From NCBI GenBank assembly GCA_018712125.1, contig DVHM01000041.1, positions 1 through 43,075 on the forward strand: a stretch of DNA of 43,075 nucleotides. Reading direction: 5' to 3'. A program made the translations under genes and the position numbers. The stretch comes from Pullilachnospira_A gallistercoris. GTDB lineage: Bacteria > Bacillota > Clostridia > Lachnospirales > Lachnospiraceae. The notes under the pieces are model-generated. The model was not told the DNA's origin and searched no databases. It worked only from the letters and a program-made list of their open reading frames with translations. Positions 1 through 7,791 of this stretch are shown piece by piece (the first letter of the stretch is position 1; each line of letters begins with the position of its first letter).

Positions 1-1
1 C

Positions 2-637
2 GCTCCCAAGGCTCCCGGCCATACCGTAAGAAGCGAGTACCAGATCGGAAGAGGAACTCCCTGTCTGGTGGCTGTGCATCAGGATGCCACCGGAAAGGCC
101 CTGGATCGCGCTCTGGCTTATGGCCTGGCAATCGGCGGCGCGAGAGCCGGACTTCTGGAGACTACTTTCCGCACCGAGACCGAGACCGATCTGTTCGGCG
201 AGCAGGCAGTGCTCTGCGGCGGCGTATGCGCTCTGATGCAGGCTGGTTTTGAGACACTGTGCGAGGCAGGATACGATCCCAGAAACGCTTACTTCGAGTG
301 TATCCATGAGATGAAGCTGATCGTTGATCTGATCTATCAGTCCGGATTTGCCGGAATGAGATATTCCATCTCCAACACCGCTGAGTACGGCGATTACATT
401 ACCGGACCGAAGATCGTTACCGAGGATACCAAGAAGGCGATGAAGAAGATCCTTTCCGATATCCAGGATGGTACCTTCGCGAAGGAGTTCCTGCTTGACA
501 TGTCTCCGGCAGGACGTCAGGTACACTTCAAGGCTATGAGAAAGCTTGCGAGCGAGCATCCCTCCGAGAAGGTCGGCGAGGAGATCCGCAAGCTCTACAG
601 CTGGAACAGCGAAGAGGACAAGCTGATCAACAACTAA
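2..637 (+). CDS. ilvC: Ketol-acid reductoisomerase, 3' part (left edge)
   Basis: This is the C-terminal portion of KARI, which rearranges and reduces acetolactate or acetohydroxybutyrate with NADPH and Mg2+ in isoleucine, valine and leucine synthesis. The reading frame is open to the left edge, starting at base 2, so the N-terminal Rossmann domain is outside the window. The visible part carries the end of the cofactor domain (GHTVRSEYQIGRG) and the knotted catalytic domain. It shows the metal-binding ETDLFGEQ motif, the ECIHE motif with its two glutamates, and the serine of SISNTAEYGDY. It ends with the usual short class I tail. An unusually strong hairpin follows, so it probably ends its transcription unit. 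The leucine genes leuCD lie just beyond the divergent LysR gene, which fits a branched-chain amino acid locus. The family call is secure. Confidence 0.97.
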   Translation, partial: APKAPGHTVRSEYQIGRGTPCLVAVHQDATGKALDRALAYGLAIGGARAGLLETTFRTETETDLFGEQAVLCGGVCALMQAGFETLCEAGYDPRNAYFECIHEMKLIVDLIYQSGFAGMRYSISNTAEYGDYITGPKIVTEDTKKAMKKILSDIQDGTFAKEFLLDMSPAGRQVHFKAMRKLASEHPSEKVGEEIRKLYSWNSEEDKLINN

Positions 638-684
638 TTCGAGGGTTGACAGACAACCGCGTCGGGACCGGCGCGGATAGGAGG

Positions 685-746
685 ACTCCCGGAGAGACTG
701 TGGTATGTGTATGGCATACCGCAGATCTCCGGGAGTTTCTCATTTT
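685..746. terminator. Terminator between ilvC and the LysR gene
   Basis: An 11-base perfect inverted repeat, ACTCCCGGAGA at 685-695 and TCTCCGGGAGT at 726-736, encloses a second nested repeat (GGTATG with CATACC). The + strand continues TTTCTCATTTT. It lies 47 bases after the ilvC stop and touches the 3' end of the opposing LysR gene. It should stop ilvC transcription and may also serve the opposite direction, although the minus-strand tail is not T-rich. Confidence 0.8.
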
Positions 747-1624
747 ACAAAGGCCAGAAACAGTTCCAGGGCCCTGTTCTGCAGATGGGGCTTCTTGTAG
801 GCAAAGCCCACATGGCGCTTGTGGATGGGAATGTCCAGGGCAATCTGGGTCAGAGCGCCGGAGGCCAGATCCTCCTGCACGAAATTTTTGATGACGCAGG
901 CGACCCCGAGGCCGATGCGGGCAAACTCGATCAGCAGATCCATGCTGGAGATTTCAATATAATCTTTGGGCTGGATGCGGTTTTCGGTCAGATAGTCGTC
1001 GATGTACTGGCGGGTCATATTGTTCTTGTTTAAAAGCATCAGGGTAGCCGACTCCAGGATCGATTTGGTTGTGGCGTCCGGGGACAGGAGGCGGGCGATG
1101 CAGGCGTCCGTAGCCACGAAGATGTCCTCGATCTCATCCAGGTCATAGTAGGTTATATCCCGCAGATGTTCCGGCTTGCCCACCAGGCCGATGTCGATGG
1201 CGTCGGATTCCAGCAGCTCCAGCGTCTCGTTGGTAGACTGGCAGGAGATGCTGATGTGGATGCCCGGATGAGCGCTGATAAAACCGGAGAGGTAGGGCAG
1301 GAGCATATACCGACAGAGCGTGGCGCTGACGCCGATGCGCAGGGAGCCCGCGTCAGGGGAGGCCATACGCGCCAGCTGATGCTCGGCGGCGTCCAGGGAG
1401 GAGAAAGCTTTCTGTACATACTCCCACAGCAGTTTCCCCTCCGGTGTCAGGATGACACCCTTGGAACTGCGGATAAAGAGCCGGACATTCAGTGCCTCCT
1501 CCAGTTTTTTGATGGATTTGCTGAGGGCGGGCTGGCTGATAAAAAGCTGCTGCGCGGCCTTTGAGATACTGCCGCATCTTGCAACTTCGTAAAAGTTGTG
1601 GTAATTTGACAGAAGATCGTTCAT
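740..1624 (-). CDS. LysR-family transcriptional regulator
   Basis: A 294-residue LysR-type regulator of normal family length. Residues 1-60 form the winged helix-turn-helix (FYEVARCGSISKAAQQLF, then SQPALSKSIKKLEEAL). The remainder is the periplasmic-binding-protein-like effector domain, beginning near SLRIGVSATL. It is transcribed away from leuC across a 151-base gap containing a LysR-box-like dyad, the typical arrangement for a regulator that controls both itself and its divergent neighbour. From context I infer control of leuCD, with a leucine-pathway intermediate as possible co-inducer. The effector cannot be read from the sequence. The start at 1624 has an AGGAGAA-type ribosome site directly upstream on its strand. 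Confidence 0.93.
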   Translation of the reverse strand: MNDLLSNYHNFYEVARCGSISKAAQQLFISQPALSKSIKKLEEALNVRLFIRSSKGVILTPEGKLLWEYVQKAFSSLDAAEHQLARMASPDAGSLRIGVSATLCRYMLLPYLSGFISAHPGIHISISCQSTNETLELLESDAIDIGLVGKPEHLRDITYYDLDEIEDIFVATDACIARLLSPDATTKSILESATLMLLNKNNMTRQYIDDYLTENRIQPKDYIEISSMDLLIEFARIGLGVACVIKNFVQEDLASGALTQIALDIPIHKRHVGFAYKKPHLQNRALELFLAFVK

Positions 1625-1674
1625 GATGTTCTCCTTTCAGGGAAAGACGAATGGTTTGATCGAGGGATAAAGGA

Positions 1675-1691
1675 TATAACGCAGAGTTATA
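1675..1691. promoter_or_regulatory. LysR-box-like dyad in the LysR/leuC gap
   Basis: TATAAC and GTTATA form a perfect 6+5+6 inverted repeat. It contains the T-N11-A pattern (T at 1677, A at 1689) known for LysR-family operators. It sits 51 bases upstream of the LysR start and 85 bases upstream of the leuC start. A weak leuC promoter (TAGAAT at 1736-1741) lies downstream. Assignment as the LysR operator is inference from form and position. Confidence 0.5.
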
Positions 1692-1775
1692 GGAAATATG
1701 TTTATTATGTATTTCTATTATAACATGATCTGTGTTAGAATACTATCAGAAAAAAGGAAGAGGAGGAAACAGGTC

Positions 1776-3038
1776 ATGGGAATGACAATGACACAGAAAA
1801 TACTGGCAGCCCATGCCGGACTCGCGTCTGTGACGGCAGGACAGCTGATTGAGGCAGATCTGGATCTGGTACTCGGAAATGACATCACTTCTCCGGTTGC
1901 CATCCATGAGATTGAGAAGATGAAGGTGGACGGCGTATTCCACAAGGACAAGATTGCTCTTGTGATGGATCACTTCGTCCCCAACAAGGATATCAAGTCG
2001 GCGGAGAACTGCAAATGTGTGCGGGAGTTTGCCTGCAGAAATGAGATTACCAACTACTTTGACGTGGGAGAGATGGGAATTGAGCACGCGCTTCTGCCGG
2101 AAAAAGGACTGACCGTGGCCGGGGACGCGATCATCGGAGCGGATTCCCACACCTGTACCTACGGCGCGCTCGGGGCATTCTCCACAGGTGTCGGCAGCAC
2201 GGACATGGCGGCCGGTATGGCCACCGGCAAGGCCTGGTTCAAGGTTCCTGCGGCCATCAAGATCAATATTGTCGGAAAGCCGAAGAAGTATATCAGCGGC
2301 AAGGACGTGATTCTGCATCTGATCGGAACCATCGGCGTGGACGGAGCGCTCTACAAATCCCTGGAATTTGTGGGAGAGGGTATTTCCTATCTGTCCATGG
2401 ACGACCGTTTTACCATCGCGAACATGGCCATCGAGGCAGGAGCCAAGAACGGCATCTTCCCGGTGGATGACCTGACCAGGAAATATATGGAGGAGCACTC
2501 CAACCGTCCCTACAAGGTGTATGAGGCGGATGAGGACGCGGTGTATGATGAGGAGTACACCATCGACCTGAGTACGTTGAAGTCCACGGTTGCCTTCCCC
2601 CATTTGCCCGAGAACACGAAGACCATCGACGAGGTGGGCGATATCCCCATCGATCAGGTAGTTATCGGCTCCTGCACCAACGGAAGATTTGAGGATCTGG
2701 CGACAGCCGCAGAGATCCTGAAAGGAAAAAAGGTAAAGAAGGGCCTTCGCGTCATCGTGATTCCGGCGACCCAGCAGGTTTACCTGGACGCCATGGAGGC
2801 CGGCTTTATCCGCACCTTTATCGAGGCGGGCGCAGTGGTTTCCACACCTACCTGCGGACCCTGTCTGGGAGGCTACATGGGTATCCTGGCAGAGGGCGAG
2901 CGGTGCGTGTCCACCACGAACCGGAACTTTGTGGGACGCATGGGACATGTGGATTCCGAGATCTATCTGGCCAGCCCGGCGGTGGCGGCAGCCAGTGCCA
3001 TCACGGGTAAGATTTCCGGACCGGAAGAAGTAATGTAG
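1776..3038 (+). CDS. leuC: 3-isopropylmalate dehydratase large subunit
   Basis: LeuC together with LeuD isomerises 2-isopropylmalate to 3-isopropylmalate in leucine synthesis. The protein has 420 residues, as in the shorter clostridial/archaeal-type family. The three [4Fe-4S] ligands are visible: Cys300 in IGSCTNGR, and Cys360 and Cys363 in TPTCGPCLGG. The substrate and cluster region GADSHTCTYGALGAF is also present. The chosen ATG lies 9 bases after AGGAGG (1761-1766). The open frame extends further upstream through AT-rich promoter-like DNA, which I exclude. leuD follows after 12 bases, so the pair is co-transcribed. No leuA or leuB is present here. The cluster is oxygen-labile, which fits an anaerobe. 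Confidence 0.96.
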   Translation: MGMTMTQKILAAHAGLASVTAGQLIEADLDLVLGNDITSPVAIHEIEKMKVDGVFHKDKIALVMDHFVPNKDIKSAENCKCVREFACRNEITNYFDVGEMGIEHALLPEKGLTVAGDAIIGADSHTCTYGALGAFSTGVGSTDMAAGMATGKAWFKVPAAIKINIVGKPKKYISGKDVILHLIGTIGVDGALYKSLEFVGEGISYLSMDDRFTIANMAIEAGAKNGIFPVDDLTRKYMEEHSNRPYKVYEADEDAVYDEEYTIDLSTLKSTVAFPHLPENTKTIDEVGDIPIDQVVIGSCTNGRFEDLATAAEILKGKKVKKGLRVIVIPATQQVYLDAMEAGFIRTFIEAGAVVSTPTCGPCLGGYMGILAEGERCVSTTNRNFVGRMGHVDSEIYLASPAVAAASAITGKISGPEEVM

Positions 3039-3050
3039 GAGGAGAAGATC

Positions 3051-3539
3051 ATGAAAGCAGCATGTGGAAAGGTTTTTAAATTTGGCGACAATGTGGACAC
3101 CGATGTGATCATTCCGGCACGGTACCTGAATTCATCGGATCCGAAGGAACTGGCGCAGCACTGTATGGAGGATATCGACGCGGATTTCGTGAAGAAGGTA
3201 TCCCCCGGGGACCTGATCGTGGCCACAAAGAATTTCGGCTGCGGCTCCTCCAGAGAGCACGCGCCGCTGGCCATCAAGGCGGCAGGGGTAAGCTGTGTGA
3301 TCGCGGAGACTTTTGCCCGGATTTTTTACCGCAACGCCATCAACATCGGACTGCCCATCATCGAGTGTCCGGAGGCGGCGAAGGACATCGCCGACGGCGA
3401 CGAGGTGGAAGTGGATTTTGACAGCGGCAGGATTACCAACAAGACCAAGGGAACGACCTATCAGGGACAGGCGTTTCCGCCTTTCATGCAGAAGATTATC
3501 GACTGCGGCGGCCTGGTAAACTATATCAACCAGAAATAG
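3051..3539 (+). CDS. leuD: 3-isopropylmalate dehydratase small subunit
   Basis: LeuD (162 residues) is the swivelling small subunit that completes the isopropylmalate isomerase active site. The family motifs are DNVDTDVIIPARYLN near the N-terminus and the strongly conserved NFGCGSSREHAP at about residues 61-72. It starts 12 bases after leuC with AGGAGA upstream, and thrC begins 21 bases after its stop. leuC, leuD and thrC therefore look like a single operon joining leucine and threonine synthesis. Length and motifs are normal for the short LeuD type. Confidence 0.96.
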   Translation: MKAACGKVFKFGDNVDTDVIIPARYLNSSDPKELAQHCMEDIDADFVKKVSPGDLIVATKNFGCGSSREHAPLAIKAAGVSCVIAETFARIFYRNAINIGLPIIECPEAAKDIADGDEVEVDFDSGRITNKTKGTTYQGQAFPPFMQKIIDCGGLVNYINQK

Positions 3540-3560
3540 ACACAGATAACGAGGAGAATT

Positions 3561-5054
3561 ATGGAAATGATTTATGTAAGTACGCGGGACGGACAGGAGC
3601 GGGCTACCGCTTCTCAGGCGATCTTGAAGGGCCTGGCAAATGACGGCGGTCTCTTTGTTCCCGAGCGGATTCCGGCGCTGGATGTGCCCCTGTCGAAACT
3701 CGGCGATATGACCTATCAGCAGACCGCCTATGAGGTCATGAAACAGTATCTGACGGATTTTTCGGAGGAGGAGCTGAAAAGCTGCATCGCGAAGGCCTAC
3801 GACGCCAAGTTTGACACGGAGGAGATCGCGCCGCTGGTAAAGAAGGACGACGCCTGGTTCCTGGAACTGTTCCACGGGGCGACCATCGCCTTCAAGGATA
3901 TGGCGCTCTCCATCCTTCCCCATCTGATGATTACCTCGGCCAGAAAGAATCAGGTCAAAAACGAGATCGTGATTCTGACGGCCACCTCCGGGGACACCGG
4001 AAAGGCTGCTCTGGCGGGCTTTGCCGGCGTGGAGGGCACAAAGATCGTCGTGTTCTATCCCAAGGACGGCGTCAGCGCTATCCAGGAGAAGCAGATGGTA
4101 ACCCAGAAGGGAGACAATACCTGCGTGGTGGGTATTCACGGGAATTTCGATCAGGCTCAGACCGGGGTCAAGAAGATGTTCTCTGATCCGGCTCTGGCAA
4201 AGGAGATGGAGGCGGAGGGCTATCAGTTCTCTTCGGCGAACTCCATCAATATCGGCCGTCTGGTGCCACAGATTGTCTACTATGTCTACGCCTACGGCAG
4301 ACTGCTGAAGGCGGGAGAGATCTCCGAGGGAGAGACGATCAATGTGGTGGTCCCCACCGGCAATTTCGGCAATATTCTGGCGGCCTTCTACGCGAAGAAC
4401 ATGGGACTTCCCATCGGAAAGCTGATCTGCGCCTCCAATGAGAACAAGGTGCTCTTTGACTTTTTCCGCACAGGCGTTTACGACAGAAACAGAGAGTTTA
4501 TCCTGACCAATTCCCCGTCGATGGATATCCTGATCTCCAGTAATCTGGAGCGTCTGATCTACCGTATCGCCGGGGAGGATGCCGACAAGAACGCGGCTCT
4601 TATGAAGGCTCTTGTGACAGAGGGAAGATATGAGATCACGCCCCAGATGCGGGAGCAGCTTTCGGACTTTTACGGAAATTACGCTTCTGAGGAGGAGACC
4701 GGGGAGGCCATCCACGATCTCTATGAGAAGACCGGCTATGTGATGGATACCCATACGGCGGTGGCAAAGAGCGTCTACGAGAAGTACCGCGCCCAGACGG
4801 GCGACACAGCTACAAAGACCGTCATCGCTTCCACAGCCAGCCCCTTCAAGTTTACCGGCAGTGTCATGAAGGCCATCGATCCCTCCTGCGAGGAGACCGA
4901 TGATTTCGCTCTGGCTGACCGGTTGAGTGAACTGGCAAAGGTTCCGGTTCCCCGGGCGGTGGAGGAGATCCGCAACGCCCCGGTGCGCCATAAGACGGTC
5001 TGCGAGGTGGATCAGATGCCGGATGTGGTAAGGAATTTTTTAAAGAAAAGTTAA
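3561..5054 (+). CDS. thrC: Threonine synthase
   Basis: ThrC converts O-phosphohomoserine to threonine and phosphate using pyridoxal phosphate. The 497-residue protein matches the longer, type I (yeast/E. coli-like) threonine synthases. The PLP lysine is Lys112 in TIAFKDMALS. The phosphate-binding glycine/serine loop is TATSGDTGKAAL, and the PTGNFGNILAAFYAKNMG segment further along is also typical. The start has GAGGAGA 4 bases upstream. It is the third gene of the leuCD run. No terminator is evident in the AT-rich 79 bases after its stop. Confidence 0.96.
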   Translation: MEMIYVSTRDGQERATASQAILKGLANDGGLFVPERIPALDVPLSKLGDMTYQQTAYEVMKQYLTDFSEEELKSCIAKAYDAKFDTEEIAPLVKKDDAWFLELFHGATIAFKDMALSILPHLMITSARKNQVKNEIVILTATSGDTGKAALAGFAGVEGTKIVVFYPKDGVSAIQEKQMVTQKGDNTCVVGIHGNFDQAQTGVKKMFSDPALAKEMEAEGYQFSSANSINIGRLVPQIVYYVYAYGRLLKAGEISEGETINVVVPTGNFGNILAAFYAKNMGLPIGKLICASNENKVLFDFFRTGVYDRNREFILTNSPSMDILISSNLERLIYRIAGEDADKNAALMKALVTEGRYEITPQMREQLSDFYGNYASEEETGEAIHDLYEKTGYVMDTHTAVAKSVYEKYRAQTGDTATKTVIASTASPFKFTGSVMKAIDPSCEETDDFALADRLSELAKVPVPRAVEEIRNAPVRHKTVCEVDQMPDVVRNFLKKS

Positions 5055-5076
5055 CAAAAATTTAAAAAAGTCTTCC

Positions 5077-5104
5077 TTCAATCTTCATGTTTTCGGGTTA
5101 TGAT
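5077..5104 (+). promoter_or_regulatory. Possible promoter of the phospholipase C-like gene
   Basis: TTCAAT (5077-5082), a 16-base spacer and TATGAT (5099-5104) lie 30 bases upstream of the next start. The -35 match is weak, so read-through from thrC is an alternative. Confidence 0.35.
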
Positions 5105-5133
5105 GGAAACGCAGGACGGAAGGAGGATACATC

Positions 5134-5802
5134 ATGAATATACGGGATCACAAGAATCTTGCCCTGTCCCTGCTGCGGACAGAGAGTGAAAAACGGCATA
5201 TTTCCTGCCTCAGGAAGGCGGCGTTTCTTCTGGGCAATATGGAGCCGGATATGAACCTGATTTCCTATTTCCGGGGATTTTTCGGCCATACGAGGATGCG
5301 GGGGCACAATTACGGGAATGTCTGCGGGTGTATGCGCAGATTGCTGCACCGGCTGATGGATCATCCCTCGGACAGCCTGTGGCACAGTTTTACCTGCGGT
5401 GTGCTGCTGCACTATGTGGCGGATTCCTTTACCTGGCCCCACAACGACGGATTCGAGGGAGATCTGAGGGATCACGTCAGCTATGAGGGCAGGCTGCACG
5501 AACTGTGGAAACGCTGTGACTGGAAGGGCGACAGGTACCGCCACGATGATCTCTTTCTGGAGCGCATTGCCGACCGCAATGCCGGTCCGGAGGCGCTGTA
5601 TGATTATCTGACGGATATGCATGAGCGCTTTCTCGCGGAGAGGGAGAAGATGACGGATGATCTCGTCTACATCGCTCATATGACGGGGGAGTTGTGTTCC
5701 GTGTATTTTTATCAGAGCAGGGAAATGCCCGCGCCGGTTTTTCTCTCCGAGGAGGGAAGAGCGGCGGAGGCTGGAAACCGGACGTATCCGGGAATGTTCT
5801 GA
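5134..5802 (+). CDS. Zinc-dependent phospholipase C-like protein
   Basis: A 222-residue protein resembling the bacterial zinc-dependent phospholipase C / S1-P1 nuclease fold family. The motif HYVADSFTWPHN, with its His-x3-Asp and downstream His, together with HDD and the HERF region, supply the likely zinc ligands. I see no signal peptide: the N-terminus (MNIRDHKNLALSLLR) is charged. It is therefore probably cytoplasmic, unlike secreted clostridial alpha-toxins. Substrate and role are unknown; such proteins are common single-copy genes in Lachnospiraceae. A perfect AAGGAGG ribosome site precedes the ATG. It converges on citrate synthase, with a shared terminator between them. Confidence 0.75.
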   Translation: MNIRDHKNLALSLLRTESEKRHISCLRKAAFLLGNMEPDMNLISYFRGFFGHTRMRGHNYGNVCGCMRRLLHRLMDHPSDSLWHSFTCGVLLHYVADSFTWPHNDGFEGDLRDHVSYEGRLHELWKRCDWKGDRYRHDDLFLERIADRNAGPEALYDYLTDMHERFLAEREKMTDDLVYIAHMTGELCSVYFYQSREMPAPVFLSEEGRAAEAGNRTYPGMF

Positions 5803-5847
5803 ATGAGAATGGAAGCGGAACGGGAGTTCCGGTAAAAAGGAAAAGAA

Positions 5848-5881
5848 AAAGAGGCGTTGCCAGGCGGCAGCGTCTCTTTTT
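5848..5881. terminator. Bidirectional terminator
   Basis: A 14-base stem (5848-5861 with 5866-5879, two G-T wobbles) closes a 4-base loop. It is flanked by T-runs in both orientations: TTTTTG on the + strand and CTTTTTCTTTTCC on the - strand. It sits between the convergent phospholipase C-like gene and citrate synthase, so it can serve both. Confidence 0.88.
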
Positions 5882-5894
5882 GATATTCTCTGTC

Positions 5895-7259
5895 TCAGCG
5901 CTCGTCGAGGGGAACGTATTCCCTGTGGGGACATACGGTCATGTATGCCGGACGCATGATCTTGCCGTTCTGGCGGATCTCCTCCAGCCGGTGCGCGCTC
6001 CAGCCGGCGATACGGGCGATGGCGAAGATCGGTGTGTAGAGCTCCATGGGCAGTCCAAGCATCTGATATACAAATCCGCTGTAGAAATCCACGTTGGGGC
6101 TGACACCCTTGTAGATCTTGCGCTCCTCGGCAATGATTTGGGGGGCTAATCTCTCCACCAGAGCGTAGAGTGCGAATTCTTTCTGATATCCCTTTTCCTC
6201 GGCCAGCGCTTCCACAAAGGATCGGAAGGTAATTGCCCGGGGGTCAGAGAGGGAGTAGACAGCGTGGCCCATACCGTAGATCAGGCCTGCCTTGTCAAAG
6301 GCTTCCTTGTGGAGCAGGGCCCGCAGATAATTGCCGACTGCCGTTTCATCGGTCCAGTCACTCAGATTCTCCTTCATGTCGTTGAACATTTTGACCACCT
6401 TGATGTTGGCACCGCCGTGTTTGGGACCTTTCAGTGAGCCGAGAGCCGCAGCAATGACAGAATAGGTGTCGGTTCCGGAGGAAGATACCAGGTGGGTAGT
6501 AAAGGTGGAGTTGTTACCGCCGCCGTGCTCCATATGTAACACGAGAGCCACATCCAGAAGTTTGGCCTCCAGGGGAGTGAACTTTGTGTCATCCCTCAGA
6601 CAGTGCAGAATATTCTCCGCTGTGGAGTATTCCGGCTTGGGCGAGTGGATGATCAGACTGTCGTTCATATGGTAGTGGCGGAATGCCTGGTAACCGTAGA
6701 CGGACAGCAGCGGGAACATGCTGATCAACTGCAGGCACTGACGCAGAACGTTCGGGAGAGAAGTGTCATCCGGATTGTCGTCATAGGCAAACAGTGTCAG
6801 TACGCTTCGTGCCAGCGTATTCATGAGATCCTTGCTGGGCTTCTTCATGATGACATCCCGCACAAAATTCGGAGGGAGAGAACGATAGCTGCTCAGAAGC
6901 TGGCAGAATTCCGTGAGCTCCTCACGATTGGGAAGTTTGCCGAACAGCAGCAGATAGGTGCATTCCTCAAAGCCGAAGTGACTGTCCTTTGGCATTTTTT
7001 TGATGATTTCCTGCACGTTATAACCGCGATAGAACAGTTGGCCGTCACAGGGAACCTCCTTATCATCGACTTTTTTCTTTGAGATAATCTCAGAGATGTC
7101 CGTGATGCCAACCAGGACACCTTTACCGTTCAGATCTCGCAGACCGCGCTTTACGTTATATTTGGTGTAAAGTTCGGGGTCGATGTAGGAGGATTCCCTT
7201 GATAGCTCTGCTAATTTCACAAGTTGGGGGGTGATTTCACTAAAAGTTGTATTTTCCAT
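5895..7259 (-). CDS. gltA: Citrate synthase
   Basis: Citrate/2-methylcitrate synthase family (454 residues) condensing oxaloacetate with acetyl-CoA. In a fermentative Clostridium relative it probably feeds 2-oxoglutarate and glutamate synthesis rather than a full cycle. Catalytic signatures are HMEHGGGNNSTF, GPKHGGAN, GMGHAVYSLSDPRA (the family signature with the second catalytic His) and SPNVDFYSG (catalytic Asp). An N-terminal extension of about 100 residues compared with E. coli GltA contains the DGQLFYRGYN segment. Two in-frame ATGs exist. AGGAGG (7267-7272) lies 1 base from the upstream one and 7 bases from the one at 7259, so I chose 7259. It has its own sigma-A promoter and ends at the shared terminator. 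Confidence 0.95.
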   Translation of the reverse strand: MENTTFSEITPQLVKLAELSRESSYIDPELYTKYNVKRGLRDLNGKGVLVGITDISEIISKKKVDDKEVPCDGQLFYRGYNVQEIIKKMPKDSHFGFEECTYLLLFGKLPNREELTEFCQLLSSYRSLPPNFVRDVIMKKPSKDLMNTLARSVLTLFAYDDNPDDTSLPNVLRQCLQLISMFPLLSVYGYQAFRHYHMNDSLIIHSPKPEYSTAENILHCLRDDTKFTPLEAKLLDVALVLHMEHGGGNNSTFTTHLVSSSGTDTYSVIAAALGSLKGPKHGGANIKVVKMFNDMKENLSDWTDETAVGNYLRALLHKEAFDKAGLIYGMGHAVYSLSDPRAITFRSFVEALAEEKGYQKEFALYALVERLAPQIIAEERKIYKGVSPNVDFYSGFVYQMLGLPMELYTPIFAIARIAGWSAHRLEEIRQNGKIMRPAYMTVCPHREYVPLDER

Positions 7260-7285
7260 ATGCATACCTCCTTCTCTAACTCAAT

Positions 7286-7314
7286 ATCATAGCATTGTTT
7301 TGATTTTAGTACAA
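7286..7314 (-). promoter_or_regulatory. Sigma-A promoter of citrate synthase
   Basis: On the minus strand, TTGTAC (7309-7314), a 17-base spacer and TATGAT (7286-7291) lie 26 bases upstream of the start at 7259. The match to the vegetative consensus is good and the spacing is ideal. Confidence 0.75.
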
Positions 7315-7394
7315 GGAACAAAAACTTAATTTTTTATAAAGAAGGAGCTGTACGTCGCCCGGGACAGGCAGTTCCTGGAAGCGCATTTTTTGTC

Positions 7395-7423
7395 TTGAAG
7401 AAGTATGGGGAATGTATTATAAT
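7395..7423 (+). promoter_or_regulatory. ssrS: Sigma-A promoter of 6S RNA
   Basis: TTGAAG (7395-7400), exactly 17 bases, then a perfect TATAAT (7418-7423). Transcription would begin near 7430. No protein start follows, which fits a promoter serving a free-standing RNA. Confidence 0.85.
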
Positions 7424-7442
7424 GTGTTCATGGAACGGAGGC

Positions 7443-7650
7443 ACAAGGCTTCCGTGACAGGGTAAAAGCCTGGGATGTTCGATTTAACCTGTGATTTTGA
7501 ACCTACATTTACTTTAAACGGGATTCCTATGATTGCCGATTGGATGTCAGGCCGTCATTGCGCAGCGGAAGGCAGAAGAGAGGTTGCGGTTGCCCACCTA
7601 GCTTTGCTAGGAGTCAAAATACAGGCCCGGCATTTTGGGTTCTTACTTTT
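7443..7650 (+). ncRNA. ssrS: 6S RNA
   Basis: 6S RNA mimics an open promoter and sequesters the housekeeping RNA polymerase in slow growth. The ends resemble enterobacterial 6S as I recall it: GGGATGTTCG on the 5' side and ATACAGGCCCGGCAT on the 3' side. They pair as AAAAGCC-T-GGG with CCCGGC-A-TTTT (7464-7474 with 7626-7636). The next helix pairs CCTGT-G-ATTTTG (7488-7499) with CAAAATACAGG (7615-7625). A small hairpin CCTAGC-TTT-GCTAGG (about 7597-7611) lies on the 3' side of the central bubble, as 6S architecture requires. An ideal promoter precedes it and a terminator follows. The processed ends are estimates; the primary transcript probably runs about 7430-7715. Confidence 0.83.
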
Positions 7651-7691
7651 TAGAGAAATCCTTCTCGGAGGAGAGAGTACAGAAGAGGAAA

Positions 7692-7715
7692 GGGAAGCTT
7701 CGGCTTCCTTTTTTA
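7692..7715 (+). terminator. Terminator of 6S RNA
   Basis: GGAAGC (7693-7698), a TTCG tetraloop, GCTTCC (7703-7708), then six Ts. A textbook intrinsic terminator that isolates the RNA gene from the following SpoIID-like gene. Confidence 0.9.
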
Positions 7716-7791
7716 TTGTTCTCTTTTCCGATGGAGAAAAATAAGATACAATAAGCATAAGCAAGTATGAGGGGAGAAGAGGTAGGAGATA

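Noticed and set aside
1746..2948. 400-codon minus-strand frame opposite leuC
   Set aside because: leuC is certain from its cluster cysteines; the opposite frame is a shadow without motifs.
3132..4991. Long open frame (about 619 codons) on the minus strand opposite leuD and thrC
   Set aside because: It is antisense to two secure genes. The composition is Leu/His/Arg-rich as expected from the mirror of GC-rich codons, with no ribosome site and no recognisable motif.
7475..7744. 89-codon plus-strand frame inside the 6S region
   Set aside because: It lies within a structured RNA and through its terminator, has no ribosome site, and reads as no known protein.
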